A stretch of DNA of 64,000 nucleotides, taken from NCBI GenBank assembly GCA_963576735.1, contig OY755174.1, forward strand, positions 6,448,001 through 6,512,000, in the 5' to 3' direction. Shown one piece after another: positions 45,119 through 55,730 of this stretch. Source of the DNA: Bedellia somnulentella (lineage: Eukaryota > Arthropoda > Insecta > Lepidoptera > Bedelliidae). Every line of letters begins with the position of its first letter. Positions within the stretch are counted from its first letter, which is position 1. The position numbers were made by a program, and so were the translations under genes. The notes under the pieces are model-generated. The model searched no databases. It had not been told where the DNA came from and saw nothing but the letters and a program-made list of their open reading frames with translations.

Positions 45119-45290
45119 CAGCTATAGCTTTACTGAGTATATTATTGTTGAAGATCTCCTTCTTGGGCGAGAGATGAGGGGTGTGAGGGTTCCGCTCATG
45201 ATGTACTGGAGCTGACGGGGGTCTCTGCACGCGCTCGTTGGGGGAGCGGCGGGGGGGAGTCTTACTACGACGCAGTTCTGATGTGAGATT
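45119..45290 (-). CDS. dve: dve coding exon: proline/arginine-rich linker upstream of the COMPASS domain
   Basis: This is the most upstream dve exon I can support. Read on the minus strand it opens after a consensus acceptor (pyrimidine-rich, ending TTTCAG) at 45291 and closes at a donor GTAAGT just below 45119. Its 172 nt give 57 codons plus one base, so it ends in phase 1. The peptide starts NLTSELRRSKTPPRRSPNE and continues with a histidine/proline-rich stretch to NNNILSKAIAG. The last base G joins GT of the exon at 14864 to make glycine, keeping the frame into KTLPVHCVV. It is basic and proline-rich, so probably a disordered linker. It is much richer in GC than its surroundings. No start codon lies in the exon frame, so at least one further 5' exon must exist. 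The assignment rests on clean splicing into the conserved domain exons, not on similarity of this stretch itself. Confidence 0.8.
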
Positions 45291-46560
45291 CTGAAATAAA
45301 TAAGGTTGGTTAATGACGTGTGAAGTTGGCTGAAAATAACACAAAACCATATTTTCCTGCTAGTGTCCAATGGGGCAATTAAGAGTACTAAGTATCGATC
45401 TTTCATTTTGGCAACTTCTTGTCTCTCTGATATCAAGAATGGTGAAAAATATGATTATTATTTAGGCCTGGATACTCCTATTTGGGCAATGACTGTAAGT
45501 ACAAATAAGCAGCTTTGAAGAGAGTACTCTTAATTTTAAGCGGCTAGAGTCTCTTATATGGTTAGATGGGCAATAGCCAGAACTACTTTAATTTTAACAG
45601 TTAGAATCGTGAAACAGTTAATTTTAGAATAAGGCACCTGGCAAAAAGGTCATGATGTGACTAGATAGCATGCCTATTGTCAGTTATCATGTAAAGGTTA
45701 CATACATTGTTATAGATATGACCACCCATGGTAAGGATAATTTCCTGAAAGCTCCTATTTTAGTTCCTTTTTTATTAAGATTAATTTTTTGTTCTTTTGT
45801 TAGTCCATTTAAGTCACTTAAAGTTTAAAATTAAATTAATGTTCATAAAATCATAGGCATGTTGACTCAAAAGTTATTAGGTTCTTCAATGCGCATGTTG
45901 CTATGAAATGTATAGATTAAATTTGTTATCTTGTCGTAAGCTACCTGTTTTTTGAGCAAATAAATAAATAAAAAAAAAACTGACATCCTGACTTAATAGA
46001 AACGTCTCACTAGAACAGAACGACTGCTCCCATCATCCATATAAAATAAATAGCAGTCGTCAAACAGTAAGTGAACCGTTTGCCCCAATTCTCAATAACC
46101 GACGCCTTTCTATATGACGATGATGTTCTCTATTCTAAGAAAATTCGAACCACTTAAGTCAGGTCGAGATTTAAATTGGTATGGCAGTTGTTATTGCGTC
46201 ACTTGTTGATATGAATTACCAGCAAGCGATACGAGATACTGAAACTTATACAGCCAATCAGTGAGACCGATACAGAGTTGCTCCTGTGAAACGAGGACTA
46301 TAGTTTTTTGAGAGAAAAATAGATGTAGGATTTTGTGTCGGATGGTTTTGGTATTAAAGAAGATTTCATGTTTTTTATAAAAAATGTAGTCTTGAGGTTT
46401 TTATTATTTATTCATGCTATTAACTCCTGTCGAGGCATAAAGAGCATCAGTATATGTTAACGATCCTTTATATACGTTTATACACGTTTTATTCTACGAG
46501 AATTACAGTTTGTTTAAAAATTTGGTCTGTAAATGCCCTATGGTGCTCTTTTTGACTAAC
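45291..46560. other. Intronic stretch, no gene seen
   Basis: AT-rich, no repeat recognised. Confidence 0.5.
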
Positions 46561-46564
46561 GATA

Positions 46565-46668
46565 CCATAGACAATGGTTTTCACACTACTTCCCAAAGCT
46601 GTTCAAGGGTTCCAAATTCATATGCTCTGCCAACCTCTTATGGAATCTATAGCCGTGAGTATGAGTTG
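46565..46668 (+). repeat. Family A SINE-like repeat, very degenerate 3' part
   Basis: Worn blocks TTCCCAAAGCTGTTCAAGGG, GCTCTGCCAACCTCTTATGG and TATAGCCGTGAGTATGAG keep the family order. Alternatively it is a family B or LINE tail, which share this end. Confidence 0.45.
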
Positions 46669-46669
46669 C

Positions 46670-48205
46670 ATATAAAAAAACTCCTCTAAATCACTCTTCA
46701 GCCATCGATGAAGTGACCCAGAGCAATATTGGTGCAGAGTCTGATTCTCGTCAGTCACTAATATCGTATTGGAATTTGTGATGTCGATTGACCCCTGTTA
46801 ACCCAGATTACGCTCGCTTGCTCGTCCTCTATCGTGATTGTGTTGTGACACAAACCGTAATGTATTATGTGTTAGCTCGGCAATCACGGCCACCAATGGA
46901 TATGGGATGGGCCGTATTGTTTCAGAAACTCTTTTAAAAGATAAAGCGATACAATTTCGTAATGTCAGTAGAGAAAGATGTCAGGCGACGCATGGAGTTT
47001 AAAAAGAGAATGTGTTTGAACGACTCGCGCTAGAAGTGTGAAAAAGGAACGGGTATTCACAAATGAATGTTTTAGATAACCCAGAGAGTTTTTAAAGAAG
47101 AGAAGGACTTGTCAATTGTTTTTATGCAAACGAATACCTTGAGGTTTCCTAGGATAGTAGTAAGTAGCAATCGATAGCCTCCGCCTAACACAATGTATGG
47201 GAACTAACGGCGTGAGTATATCAGTACAACCCAAATATTAGTATTGAAAGTAGATTTTATTTAGTTTTCTTTTTTATATAGTTTGTATTCGATTCAAATT
47301 TAATAGCAATAATTAAAATATTGTTATGTCTTTCTTTTTTTTCTTTTTTTCGCATGAAGTCATCGATATTGTGAATTTCGTTTTCATCTGAATTCACAAA
47401 CAAAGCATGTTATATGAGTATATCTCGTTCTACTAGTAATTAGCCCAACAATAAACACCTTATAAAAATATTTATAAAATGCTTATAGTTACAACTATTT
47501 TATTGCCGCCCATTATACGGTTCAATGTATTCTCAGCATGTATTATCCACATTATTATCCACAAACAGTAAAAAAAAACCTCATAACTTAGTTCATACGA
47601 GTAGTTGACACTATACGTAACAAGTATTAAATAACCATTACCAGGACAGAGGAACAGTTATAAATATTAGGCTTTTAAATCAAGCAAAAACTTAATCGAA
47701 AAGTACAAGATTATGAGATATCGCTTTTAGAAACAATATGTCATAACTTATTATTTACATACGAACCAATAGCTAAAATAGTACCTATGAAAAGAGAAAG
47801 TTAAGACCCTATTTGAATATTTCTGTGTTAAATTCATCACCAGCTTCCGCAACTAATCATTGACATGTTATTCTTGTACGTCTGTATGAACAATGCCTAC
47901 GATTATGTATTTTCCACATTTTATTGCTCATTGAGTCATTATTTAAGAGCGGAAACCGGGACTGCGTATTAGCGACTTTTTATCAATCCTCAATAATGAC
48001 TTTGTTAGGGAACACATTTTCTATTTGCAAACATTCCGGATAAACTGTCGGTATCTGCAGTATGTCTACGTTTTAATTTATGGCTCATCGCAATTTTCTG
48101 ATTGATTTTCTTAACTGTTTGTTTTCTTGTGAATGCTTTAAGTTACCGAATCAAAGTGTTGTTAGTATGTTTTTCGTTATTGAACGCAGGTGGGTCTGGT
48201 TTTAT
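46670..48205. other. Intronic stretch with a LINE tail scrap
   Basis: AT-rich. The only recognisable piece is at about 47168-47222 (listed separately). Confidence 0.5.
47168..47222 (+). repeat. LINE 3' tail scrap (same family as 48211-48488)
   Basis: AATCGATAGCCTCCGCCTA and GGGAACTAACGGCGTGAGTA match the end of the LINE remnants below. Only about 55 bp remain. Confidence 0.55.
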
Positions 48206-48210
48206 TTAAT

Positions 48211-48488
48211 ATAGAGAGGATGGATGATAGTAAATTGGTAAAACAGTTGTAGAGGTAATGTGGACGGTAATACTAGTAGGGGACGACCTCGGAGGACACA
48301 TTTGGACCAAATAGCGAGTGTGCTCAAAAAGGCCGGCCTCCGAAGAATGAAGAATAAGAGAGCATGTATGAGAAGATTGATGAATGTAAACGAAGCTAGA
48401 GAGGTCTATCAGTATCGTAGAAAGTGGCGATCGATAGTCTCTGTCTACCTCAATGGGAACTAATGGTGAGAGTATATGTATGTATGTG
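48211..48488 (+). pseudogene. LINE ORF2 C-terminal remnant with 3' tail (RTE-like)
   Basis: The frame reads ERMDDSK, is broken by stops, then resumes as GNTSRGRPRRTHLDQIASVL, KNKRACMRRLMNVNEAREVY and KWRSIVSVYLN, followed by a tail ATGGTGAGAGTATATGTATG. GRPR..W/H-D and a K/R-rich ACM-R-MNV-EAR helix are the usual ORF2 C-terminal tail of RTE-like LINEs. The copy begins at ATAGAGAGGATGGATGA, the same point as 53765, so truncation point may be shared. It is a dead fragment. Confidence 0.7.
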
Positions 48489-48904
48489 GGTTTGTTACTA
48501 TTAAAAAATACGGGCTTTAATTTTTCATCCATAATTCTATTTGGTTTTCATGATGAAACTATGAAAGTTTCGTCTTTCGTCATTTGGCTATGGATCCCTC
48601 AAAATGACCAATTGTTTGTTATTTAACAAATAAAGCAAATATTTATAAATAGTACAATCAAAATTTTGATAATGACTTCCTTTTGTCAACATTTATCAAA
48701 TGAATATGGAATATGGGAATTAGGATAACCACACATATTCCAGATAAGTTTAGTGATAACAAAATTAGTAGGCTAGTAGTAAATACACAGAATGTTTTGG
48801 TAAACGCTTCTTCTTTGTTTGCATTCCTACAAGGCTGTTTTTTATAAAGTAGTATTAATGGTTTATTTATTTCCACACTTTGAAAAGATGATCACCTTTA
48901 CAGG
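48489..48904. other. Intronic stretch, no gene seen
   Basis: AT-rich, nothing assigned. Confidence 0.5.
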
Positions 48905-48985
48905 TACGCTCGAACCCCTACGTATGGGGGCATGTATGGGCTGTGCAGTCGATAGTCTCTGCCGACCTCAACGAAAGCTAAGTGT
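48905..48985 (+). repeat. LINE 3' tail scrap, degenerate
   Basis: GCAGTCGATAGTCTCTGCCG and ACCTCAACGAAAGCTAAG recall the LINE 3' end of 48211-48488. It is short and diverged. Confidence 0.4.
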
Positions 48986-49369
48986 TCCAATCATTCTATA
49001 CCTTAAATATAAATGAAAAAACAAGATTTAACGAGATAGCTGACACTAGGAGATAAGAAACGAGTGTATAGCATCAAAATCCCATCAAATACAGAGGCAG
49101 TGTAATGACGACATACAAACACCGAATCGTAAAGATAGTAAAGTTTGCAGACGCATTAGTAATGTTGTCTATCACCGCTTGAGCCCTGATTAATTTATGC
49201 TCAACTATTTACATGAGATAATGTTGAACATCTCCTATTTGCTCTTGTTCCGAGCTTATCTTTTAATTCTTTAGCTGTCAGCGTTGACATCGAGTGCTAG
49301 GACGTTGCGACGGTTGTCTTCTGAAATTTTCCTATCACAAATACTCGCATATTTTATATTTTATAAGTT

Positions 49370-49616
49370 CGCCGTGTAGTGTCGGCTTAGAATAACACTA
49401 CCCCATTTCTACCCTTGGGTGATTGTAAGAGGCGACTAAGGGTATAGGGGCTTTTAAAGTGATTTTTGGGCGATGTGGTTGGAGACCCGTCACCAAAAAC
49501 GTTTATTATTATCATCTTTTCCCCAATCAACTTCCAAAAGTGGCTGAGGAATTTGTCATTCCAAAGCTCTGGCTACCCCGTTAAGGGATTTATAGCCGTA
49601 AGTATATGTATGTATG
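49370..49616 (+). repeat. Family A SINE-like repeat, full length with target-site duplication
   Basis: GCCGTGTAGTGTCGGCTTAG head, GGTTGGAGACCCGTCACC centre, GCTCTGGCTACCCCG and GCCGTAAGTATATGTATG tail. Flanked by TTTATAAGTT at 49360-49369 and 49617-49626. Confidence 0.9.
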
Positions 49617-49626
49617 TTTATAAGTT

Positions 49627-50072
49627 ATTTTTGGATGTATATAGAGAGAGAGAACACTTTGGAAATAAGGATCTCTTATATTTTTTTGGAGCATGTCCAC
49701 TACTCTTCACGTATTGGATCTCCAAAATGACTTCTACTGTAAAACACTCATCTATCTGCTTTACGAGTTTCGATATAACGACTCACTTTTATTGATTACA
49801 TTACAACCTATTTTCGTCACCTGATAATTATTTAAAAAACCTACCATGAAATCTTTATCTTATTTTTAACAAAAATATCACAACAATGCTTTCAATAAGA
49901 TTTAAAGCCTGCGAATCAGAAATATGGGTTTCCAAGTTGAACGGTGCAAAATGAGGAAAGTACAGAAATTAATTATATTGGTGGTTTGTGATGAAAGATG
50001 AAAGAATGCAACCTGCATTATGAAAACTACCACTGTATTCAACCTTTAGCTATCTTCTAAGATTAATTAATA
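49627..50072. other. Intronic stretch, no gene seen
   Basis: AT-rich, nothing assigned. Confidence 0.5.
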
Positions 50073-50084
50073 TTATAATTCATA

Positions 50085-50293
50085 AACATGGCTAAGTTGT
50101 ACTTAGTCATGAGACAGTGTTTTCGTACAAAACGGCGATAGGCCTGCCCCCTATCACGTGAGTACACTGTCTAAGCAAAACGTGGGTACCTTCTCTGGAC
50201 ACTAGATGGCGCTGCCATGTGAGTTCAGAAGTATTGGTACCTCTGCCAACCCCTTCGGGGATAAACGGCGTGAACGTTTATGTTTATGTTATG
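50085..50293 (+). repeat. Family B SINE, 5'-truncated with target-site duplication
   Basis: AAGTTGTACTTAGTCATGAG, CGGCGATAGGCCTGCCCCCT, CTCTGCCAACCCCTTCGGGG and the TTTATGTTTATG tail, flanked by TTATAATTCATA at 50073-50084 and 50294-50305. The tRNA-like head is missing. Confidence 0.88.
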
Positions 50294-50305
50294 TTATAAT
50301 TCATA

Positions 50306-50809
50306 TAATCAAAATTTTGTGTATGAAAACATTTACAGTATGTAGCTATCTGATCTATAACCATTACATACCAACATAAATTTCCTTTAAGTTTATGAAA
50401 ACAAAACAAACAAACCAAACTAAGGTTAGAAGAGCTATCAACTGTCGAGATTAAACGAAAATCTTATTGTCATAATTATATATAAATATGTAGGTTCAAG
50501 GCTTCATGATAAGTTTACACGTGTAAGATTTCGAATTATAAAATAATGCGAATTTTAACGCCTTTTAATAACATTAAGATAAACTTTAAATCGAATCACG
50601 ATGACGTCGAATATTACACACATAATTAGATTGTATTAACTGAACTAATTACTAAGTTACCTATTGCACACTCTTTTGATTAATCGGTATTTTTCCTATA
50701 GTGATTTGAAATGATGCATTGGCAATAAATCTCTTGTTATCCGTTGTCATCACTTGAGAATAACTTTGATGACTACGATGTTTTTTTTTTATATAGAGGT
50801 AGTTTTTAC
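50306..50809. other. Intronic stretch, no gene seen
   Basis: AT-rich, nothing assigned. Confidence 0.5.
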
Positions 50810-50818
50810 AGAAAGTAC

Positions 50819-51068
50819 ATACATACATACATATACTCACGGCTATAAATCCCTAGAAGGGGTAGCCAGAGCTAAGGAATCAGAAATTCCTCAGCCACTT
50901 TTGGAAAGTTCAGTGGGGAAAAGATGGTAAAATAAAGGTTTTTGGTGATGGGTCTCCCACCGCCTCGCCCAAAAATCTCTTAAAAGCCTCAATACCGTTA
51001 GTTGCCTCTTACGTACATCCACTGGAAGAAATGGGGTAGTGCTATTCTAAGCCGACACGACACAGCAA
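50819..51068 (-). repeat. Family A SINE-like repeat, near full length with target-site duplication
   Basis: The plus strand begins with the (CATA)n tail and ACTCACGGCTATAAATCCC and ends with GGGGTAGTGCTATTCTAAGC and CCGACACGACACAG. Flanked by AGAAAGTAC at 50810-50818 and 51069-51077. Confidence 0.88.
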
Positions 51069-51077
51069 AGAAAGTAC

Positions 51078-52495
51078 TTTAAAACAAAACACCATACAAG
51101 GCCGGTACGAACAATGGTTCTCAATCCTTAATTTTATTAGTTTTTAATCTGTTGATGAATTAATTAATGATTTCTGTTCTTTGACATTGAAAATATTCAT
51201 TACTGTGATAAGTTTGTTACATGGAGATAACCTTCCGTGTAATTTTTTGGAGTAAACCAAAACTCACCTTCCTTATTATTCCTTCTTCTTCATGTGTTTA
51301 TTCTCTAGATTTCATTCATCATAGGTTCAACGACATACCGATTCCAGCCTCTTAAAAGTTTATCACACCAGTTCTGTATTTAAAAACAAGATTTTGACAT
51401 CTATGAAAAAATAAAAGGTAAGAATATATGTATATTTTTCTTATCCTAATTCTGTGGCTCTACAGTAAGTGTAAATTACTCACATGAGCTTCTAAATACA
51501 GAAGATTAGCCAGTGTGCTTGCGGCGCCATCGCAAGCTTAAAAGACTGTGTTTACATTAGACTCCTGCCGCAGAAGCACGCTTATAATCCACGTAGGAAC
51601 TTGGGAGCAAGTCCGTATGAGCCTTAATCCAGGAAAACACATGTTTGTCAATTTAAGGATTCTATCTGGTAACCATGAACGCGACAGATAGTTGTGTAAG
51701 GTTATTGCAATGCCGACTATGTGCGAATTTTGGACAAAACGTTATGAATTAGGCTTTTTCTTTGACATATTAAACAGTGTACAGATGTATCAGTTACTGT
51801 CTTTTCACTACTTTTTTTAATTTCACAGGAATTTACCATATTTTATGGAGTTAGTTTTATATGTTGCTGTAATTTATTTTTGTGAACGTCAATCTACCTG
51901 CGGGTTTCGGTCAACTTAAATTAACAAGCTCTTCATATGTTTTTTTCTAAATATATACTCATAGATAAACATCATGTAATGCCAATAAGGCACATCATCT
52001 CAATTTGACACGAAAATTCGTGAGTCGAAGATAGACAAAATCTGTGGAAACCCCAATTAGAAGAGAGATCGATCCAACGGTATCACTTCGAGTTTGAACA
52101 ACTTGTTATCACTTATACGTAACAAAGTTATAATTAGAGTACATTTGCAGCATCTTTGGAGTGGATAAACAGCAACACAATGTCGGAGCCAATTGGAAAC
52201 AAATAGTTTTTAAACCGAAATGTGCTAACTTCATTTGCTCGGCTTTCGCTAGCGTGTGAGTCAATGGAAACTGGGTACCCACGAAAATGGATCTGTTAAT
52301 TCAAAGTATGAGGTTCGTTGTTATTGTAATGCTGTTAGGTTTTGATTAACAAATAGTTGAAATTTTGTTCGGGTTAAGACTTGATTTACAATAGTCTCTT
52401 TGAAATGGTTGCGTTTTTTTTATTTAGTCTAATATTCAACACTGGATTCGAAAATACAATAGTTGCAGTTATGTGTCAAGATTTTACTGTCGTAT
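51078..52495. other. Intronic stretch, no gene seen
   Basis: AT-rich apart from a short GC-richer patch near 51520-51560. Nothing assigned. Confidence 0.5.
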
Positions 52496-52497
52496 AA

Positions 52498-52744
52498 CAT
52501 ACATACATATATATACTCACGGCTATAAATCCCTAGATGGGGTAGCCAGAGCTAAGGAATTAGATATTCCTCAGCCACTTTTGGAAAGTTAAGTGGCGAA
52601 AAGATGGTAAAATAAAGGTTGTTGGTGATGGGTCTCCAACCTCATCGGCCAAAAATCCCTTAAACGCCCCAATACCGTCAGTCGCCTCTTAGGTTCACCC
52701 ACTGGAAATATGGGGTAGTGATATTCTAAGCCGACACTACATAG
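52498..52744 (-). repeat. Family A SINE-like repeat, near full length
   Basis: All family blocks are present in the complement, from ACTCACGGCTATAAATCCC to CCGACACTACATAG. I found no clear target-site duplication. Confidence 0.85.
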
Positions 52745-53624
52745 CATTATCCTAAAAATTCATGGAAAATTAAAATATTACGATTGAGACTTTCCTATTC
52801 CTATAATAGCCAATTACAATAACATGTGCTCAATCTTATATAGTCCCCATATTTTTACCATTCGTTTTTTATATGAAACGATTTATTATGACTTTTAATC
52901 GAGAAAAAACTTACCAACTGGCAGAGGTTGGATAGGAGACTTGACATTTTCTGACTCAAATTAGAACAAAAATATCACTGCGGGTTTGCACCAAGACTTC
53001 CTGCTCACAACGGTTCGAATCTTCATTGTACCTATCTATGTACTAAGATACGAGTTGAAAAAATAATTGTATGCTATAAGTTTTTTGGGTGATTAGTCGC
53101 AAGACAAACTTTTCTTGAAAAATCGACAAAAATTATTATATTTGGTAAACCAAACAAACAGTTCATGGTATCAAACACAATCTAGTGCGGTAACTGGAAA
53201 ATCACAAGTCATAGATAGCACAAAAGATTATAGTAAGTATTTTAACTATTTTATCAGCGAAATAATCCAGCTGTTATAAGAAATAACACTAAAAAGCAAT
53301 TAAATACGAAAACATATCGACACAAATACCAATAAATCAGAGCCGAGCTGCGATAATCTGCGGCTTACGAAGATAATACGGGCCTGTACTAATTATCCTT
53401 CGCCGCACTGCTTGTATCGTATTTAGCGGATTAATTTGCACTATCTTTATTCAACACTTTCATATACGATTATTATTGTATTGATTTATCGTGAAGCTGT
53501 GTGATTTAATACATTGATTTGAATTCATTCACGCTTTTTACCGCTGATATCCGCAGGATATGACGTGCCGTTTTTAAATACAGTATTTTTAATATTTTGC
53601 AAGCAAAGTTTTTCAATATGGTAC
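52745..53624. other. Intronic stretch, no gene seen
   Basis: AT-rich, nothing assigned. Confidence 0.5.
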
Positions 53625-53695
53625 TAAGTGACGATGGAGAAAAATATCTATCCATCTCAATGGAAAGTAACTGTAACTGGTGTAAGTATAAGGTA
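53625..53695 (+). repeat. LINE 3' tail scrap, degenerate
   Basis: AAATATCTATCCATCTCAAT then GGAAAGTAACTG..GTGTAAGTATA is a worn version of the LINE tail near 48470. It lies just 70 bp before another copy. Confidence 0.4.
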
Positions 53696-53764
53696 TTATA
53701 GTAGTTTCACTGTTGACTTACTCATTTGTTGGGTATCATTATGTTATAGTATAATGTTGTATAG

Positions 53765-54011
53765 ATAGAGAGGATGGATGACAGTAAAGTGGTGAAAGAG
53801 ATCTATAGAGCCTATGTGGAAGGTAATGTTAGTAGAGGACGACCTCGGAGGACACATTTAGATCAAATAGAAAATGTGCTCAAAAAGGCAGGTGTCCGAA
53901 GTACGAAGAATAAAAGAGCATGTATGAAAAGATTGATGGATGTGAATGAAGCTAGAGAGGTTTTCCAGGATCGTAAAAAGTGGCGATCGATAGTCTCTGC
54001 CTACCCCAATA
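53765..54011 (+). pseudogene. LINE ORF2 C-terminal remnant, reading frame intact (RTE-like)
   Basis: From 53774 the frame reads MDDSKVVKEIYRAYVEGNVS, then RGRPRRTHLDQIENVLKKAG, then KNKRACMKRLMDVNEAREVF and KWRSIVSAYP with no stop until 54047. It is the C-terminus of ORF2 of an RTE-like LINE, without any RT motif. It starts at ATAGAGAGGATGGATGA, as does 48211. The standard 3' tail is replaced by unrelated AT-rich sequence after CTACCCCAAT. Not functional alone. Confidence 0.75.
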
Positions 54012-54470
54012 CTTTTAATTTGTTCATAAGATTAGATATACTATTATAACACAATTAACACGACATGATACTTCCTTGTTTTATCAATTGTTCACATACT
54101 GCAATGATCCCACCTAAATCATTAAAAAACATGTTTAAAAAGTCTAGAACCATTACTTAAGATAGCTATCAATGATTAGAAGCTTATCCAGGATATCAGC
54201 AGACACCACAATTATACCGACGAAGGACGTATTATCGGCGATATCTACTTCTCATCTAAACAGGTAAGCCACTCCAGATATATCCACTCGACTAATAAAC
54301 CTGTCGGTAATCGAAGATTACTTTGCTTAGTGATTATCACCAATTAAGTTGTGACGCTCCTAGATTGATAGATAGCTGCATTGATCCACTCAAGAGACAT
54401 GAGAGTTTTGAATAGAAACTAGATATAATTACTATGTCATGATATAGATGGATGGAAAAATCAACATTAT
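54012..54470. other. Intronic stretch, no gene seen
   Basis: AT-rich with a GC-richer patch near 54190-54320. Nothing assigned. Confidence 0.5.
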
Positions 54471-54472
54471 GT

Positions 54473-54580
54473 TGACGGTTGTAAATCCAAAAAGGGGATA
54501 GAGCTTTAAAATAAGATATTTCTCAGCCCCTTTTGGAAGTTATGTGGTGCACAGATTGTATACCAAAGATGTTTCGTGAC
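54473..54580 (-). repeat. Family A SINE-like repeat, degenerate 3' part
   Basis: GGGGATAGAGCTTTAAAATA and CTCAGCCCCTTTTGGAAGTT keep family order, with indels. Confidence 0.5.
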
Positions 54581-54639
54581 ACACCAGCCACAACAAAGAC
54601 CAATCTATCTATACTATAATAATAATAACACTGTACCGA

Positions 54640-55060
54640 GGTCAAAACTGTACATTGAAGAAAAATAAAATAAAAACCGGTGTAATATGTTTTATTTTCG
54701 ATACTGAAGCCAAATTTGCTATTTTTGAAAAAAATGTCTGTCTGTCTGTATGTCTGTATGTCCGGTCATCACGTTAATTCTACCAGACGGATCTTGATCA
54801 AATTTGGTATGAATGTAGCTTATACACCTGGCCAACACATAGGATATCATTTATCCCGGATCTCGCAAGGGTTCCCACAGGAGCATAAAAAAACATAACT
54901 TTTATATGGTTCCCCATATTTACGCAATTAATTTTTTCATCGAACGACTTTATCAGACTCTTCATTAATAATCTTTTTAAGAAAAATAAGGGTTTCATCC
55001 ATTTCCATCAAAATAAATGTTCATTTAATTGTTTGTCAATAGTATGATTACTAGATATAT
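54640..55060. repeat. Probable unclassified dispersed repeat with (TGTC)n run
   Basis: TGTCTGTCTGTCTGTATGTC and TTGATCAAATTTGGTATGAA look repeat-like: the second is a motif I associate with insect dispersed elements. I could not delimit it or find a second copy in the window. Confidence 0.3.
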
Positions 55061-55084
55061 AGGTTATCAAAAATTTGAAACATA

Positions 55085-55160
55085 CACCAACATCTTCGTG
55101 GCGTAGCGGTATACCGTTTGGCTACTACTAATCGAACGGAAGACCCAGGTTCGAAACCCG
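55085..55160 (+). repeat. tRNA-like sequence, probably a SINE head
   Basis: TCGTGGCGTAGCGGTATACC is A-box-like and CCCAGGTTCGAAACCCGGGG is a good T-arm/B-box. The anticodon arm does not fold convincingly and the acceptor ends do not pair, so a tRNA-derived SINE or pseudogene fits better than a tRNA gene. Confidence 0.55.
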
Positions 55161-55210
55161 GGGGGATTACAATCTTTTTGCGATTTTTTTGCTTTTGTGT
55201 TAGCTTAGAA

Positions 55211-55420
55211 TAATACATACATACATACATATACTCACGGCTATAAATCCCTTAACGGGGTAGCCAGAGCTTTGGAATGAGAAATTCCTCAGCCACTTTT
55301 GGAAGTTGTTTGGGGAAAAGATGGTAATAATAAATGTTTTTGGTGACGGGTCTCCAACCACATCGCCCAAAAATAACTCAAAAAGCCCCTATACCCTTAG
55401 TCGACTCTTACGATCACATA
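55211..55420 (-). repeat. Family A SINE-like repeat, 5'-truncated
   Basis: The (CATA)n tail and ACTCACGGCTATAAATCCC lead into GGTGACGGGTCTCCAACC and GTCGACTCTTACGATCAC, then stop before the head. Confidence 0.85.
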
Positions 55421-55478
55421 CAACTATGCGAAACTGTATGAATAAAGATAATTGAAAGTATATTGTATGATTGATGTA

Positions 55479-55730
55479 TGCTGTGTAGTGTCAGCTTAGA
55501 ATAGCACTACCCCATTTCTTCCGGTGGGTGTACGTAAGAGGCGACTAACGGTATTGGGGCTTTTAAGAGATTTTCGGGCGATGCGGTAGGAGACCCATCA
55601 TCAATAACCTTTATTTTGCCATCTTTTCCCCATACAACTTTTCAAAAGTGACTGAGTAATTTCTTATTCCTTAGCTCTGGCTACCCCTTCTAGGGATTTA
55701 TAGCCGTGAGTATATGTATGTATGTATGTA
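55479..55730 (+). repeat. Family A SINE-like repeat, full length
   Basis: CTGTGTAGTGTCAGCTTAG head, GGTAGGAGACCCATCATC centre, CTCTGGCTACCCCTTCTAGG and GTATGTATGTATGTA tail. It faces the copy at 55211-55420 head-to-head across about 58 bp. Confidence 0.88.

Noticed and set aside
45122..45436. Long alternative-frame minus ORF over the dve exon
   Set aside because: The alternative frame does not splice in phase to 14864, whereas the chosen frame does.
55085..55160. Functional tRNA gene
   Set aside because: A and B boxes look fair, but the anticodon arm and acceptor stem do not pair.
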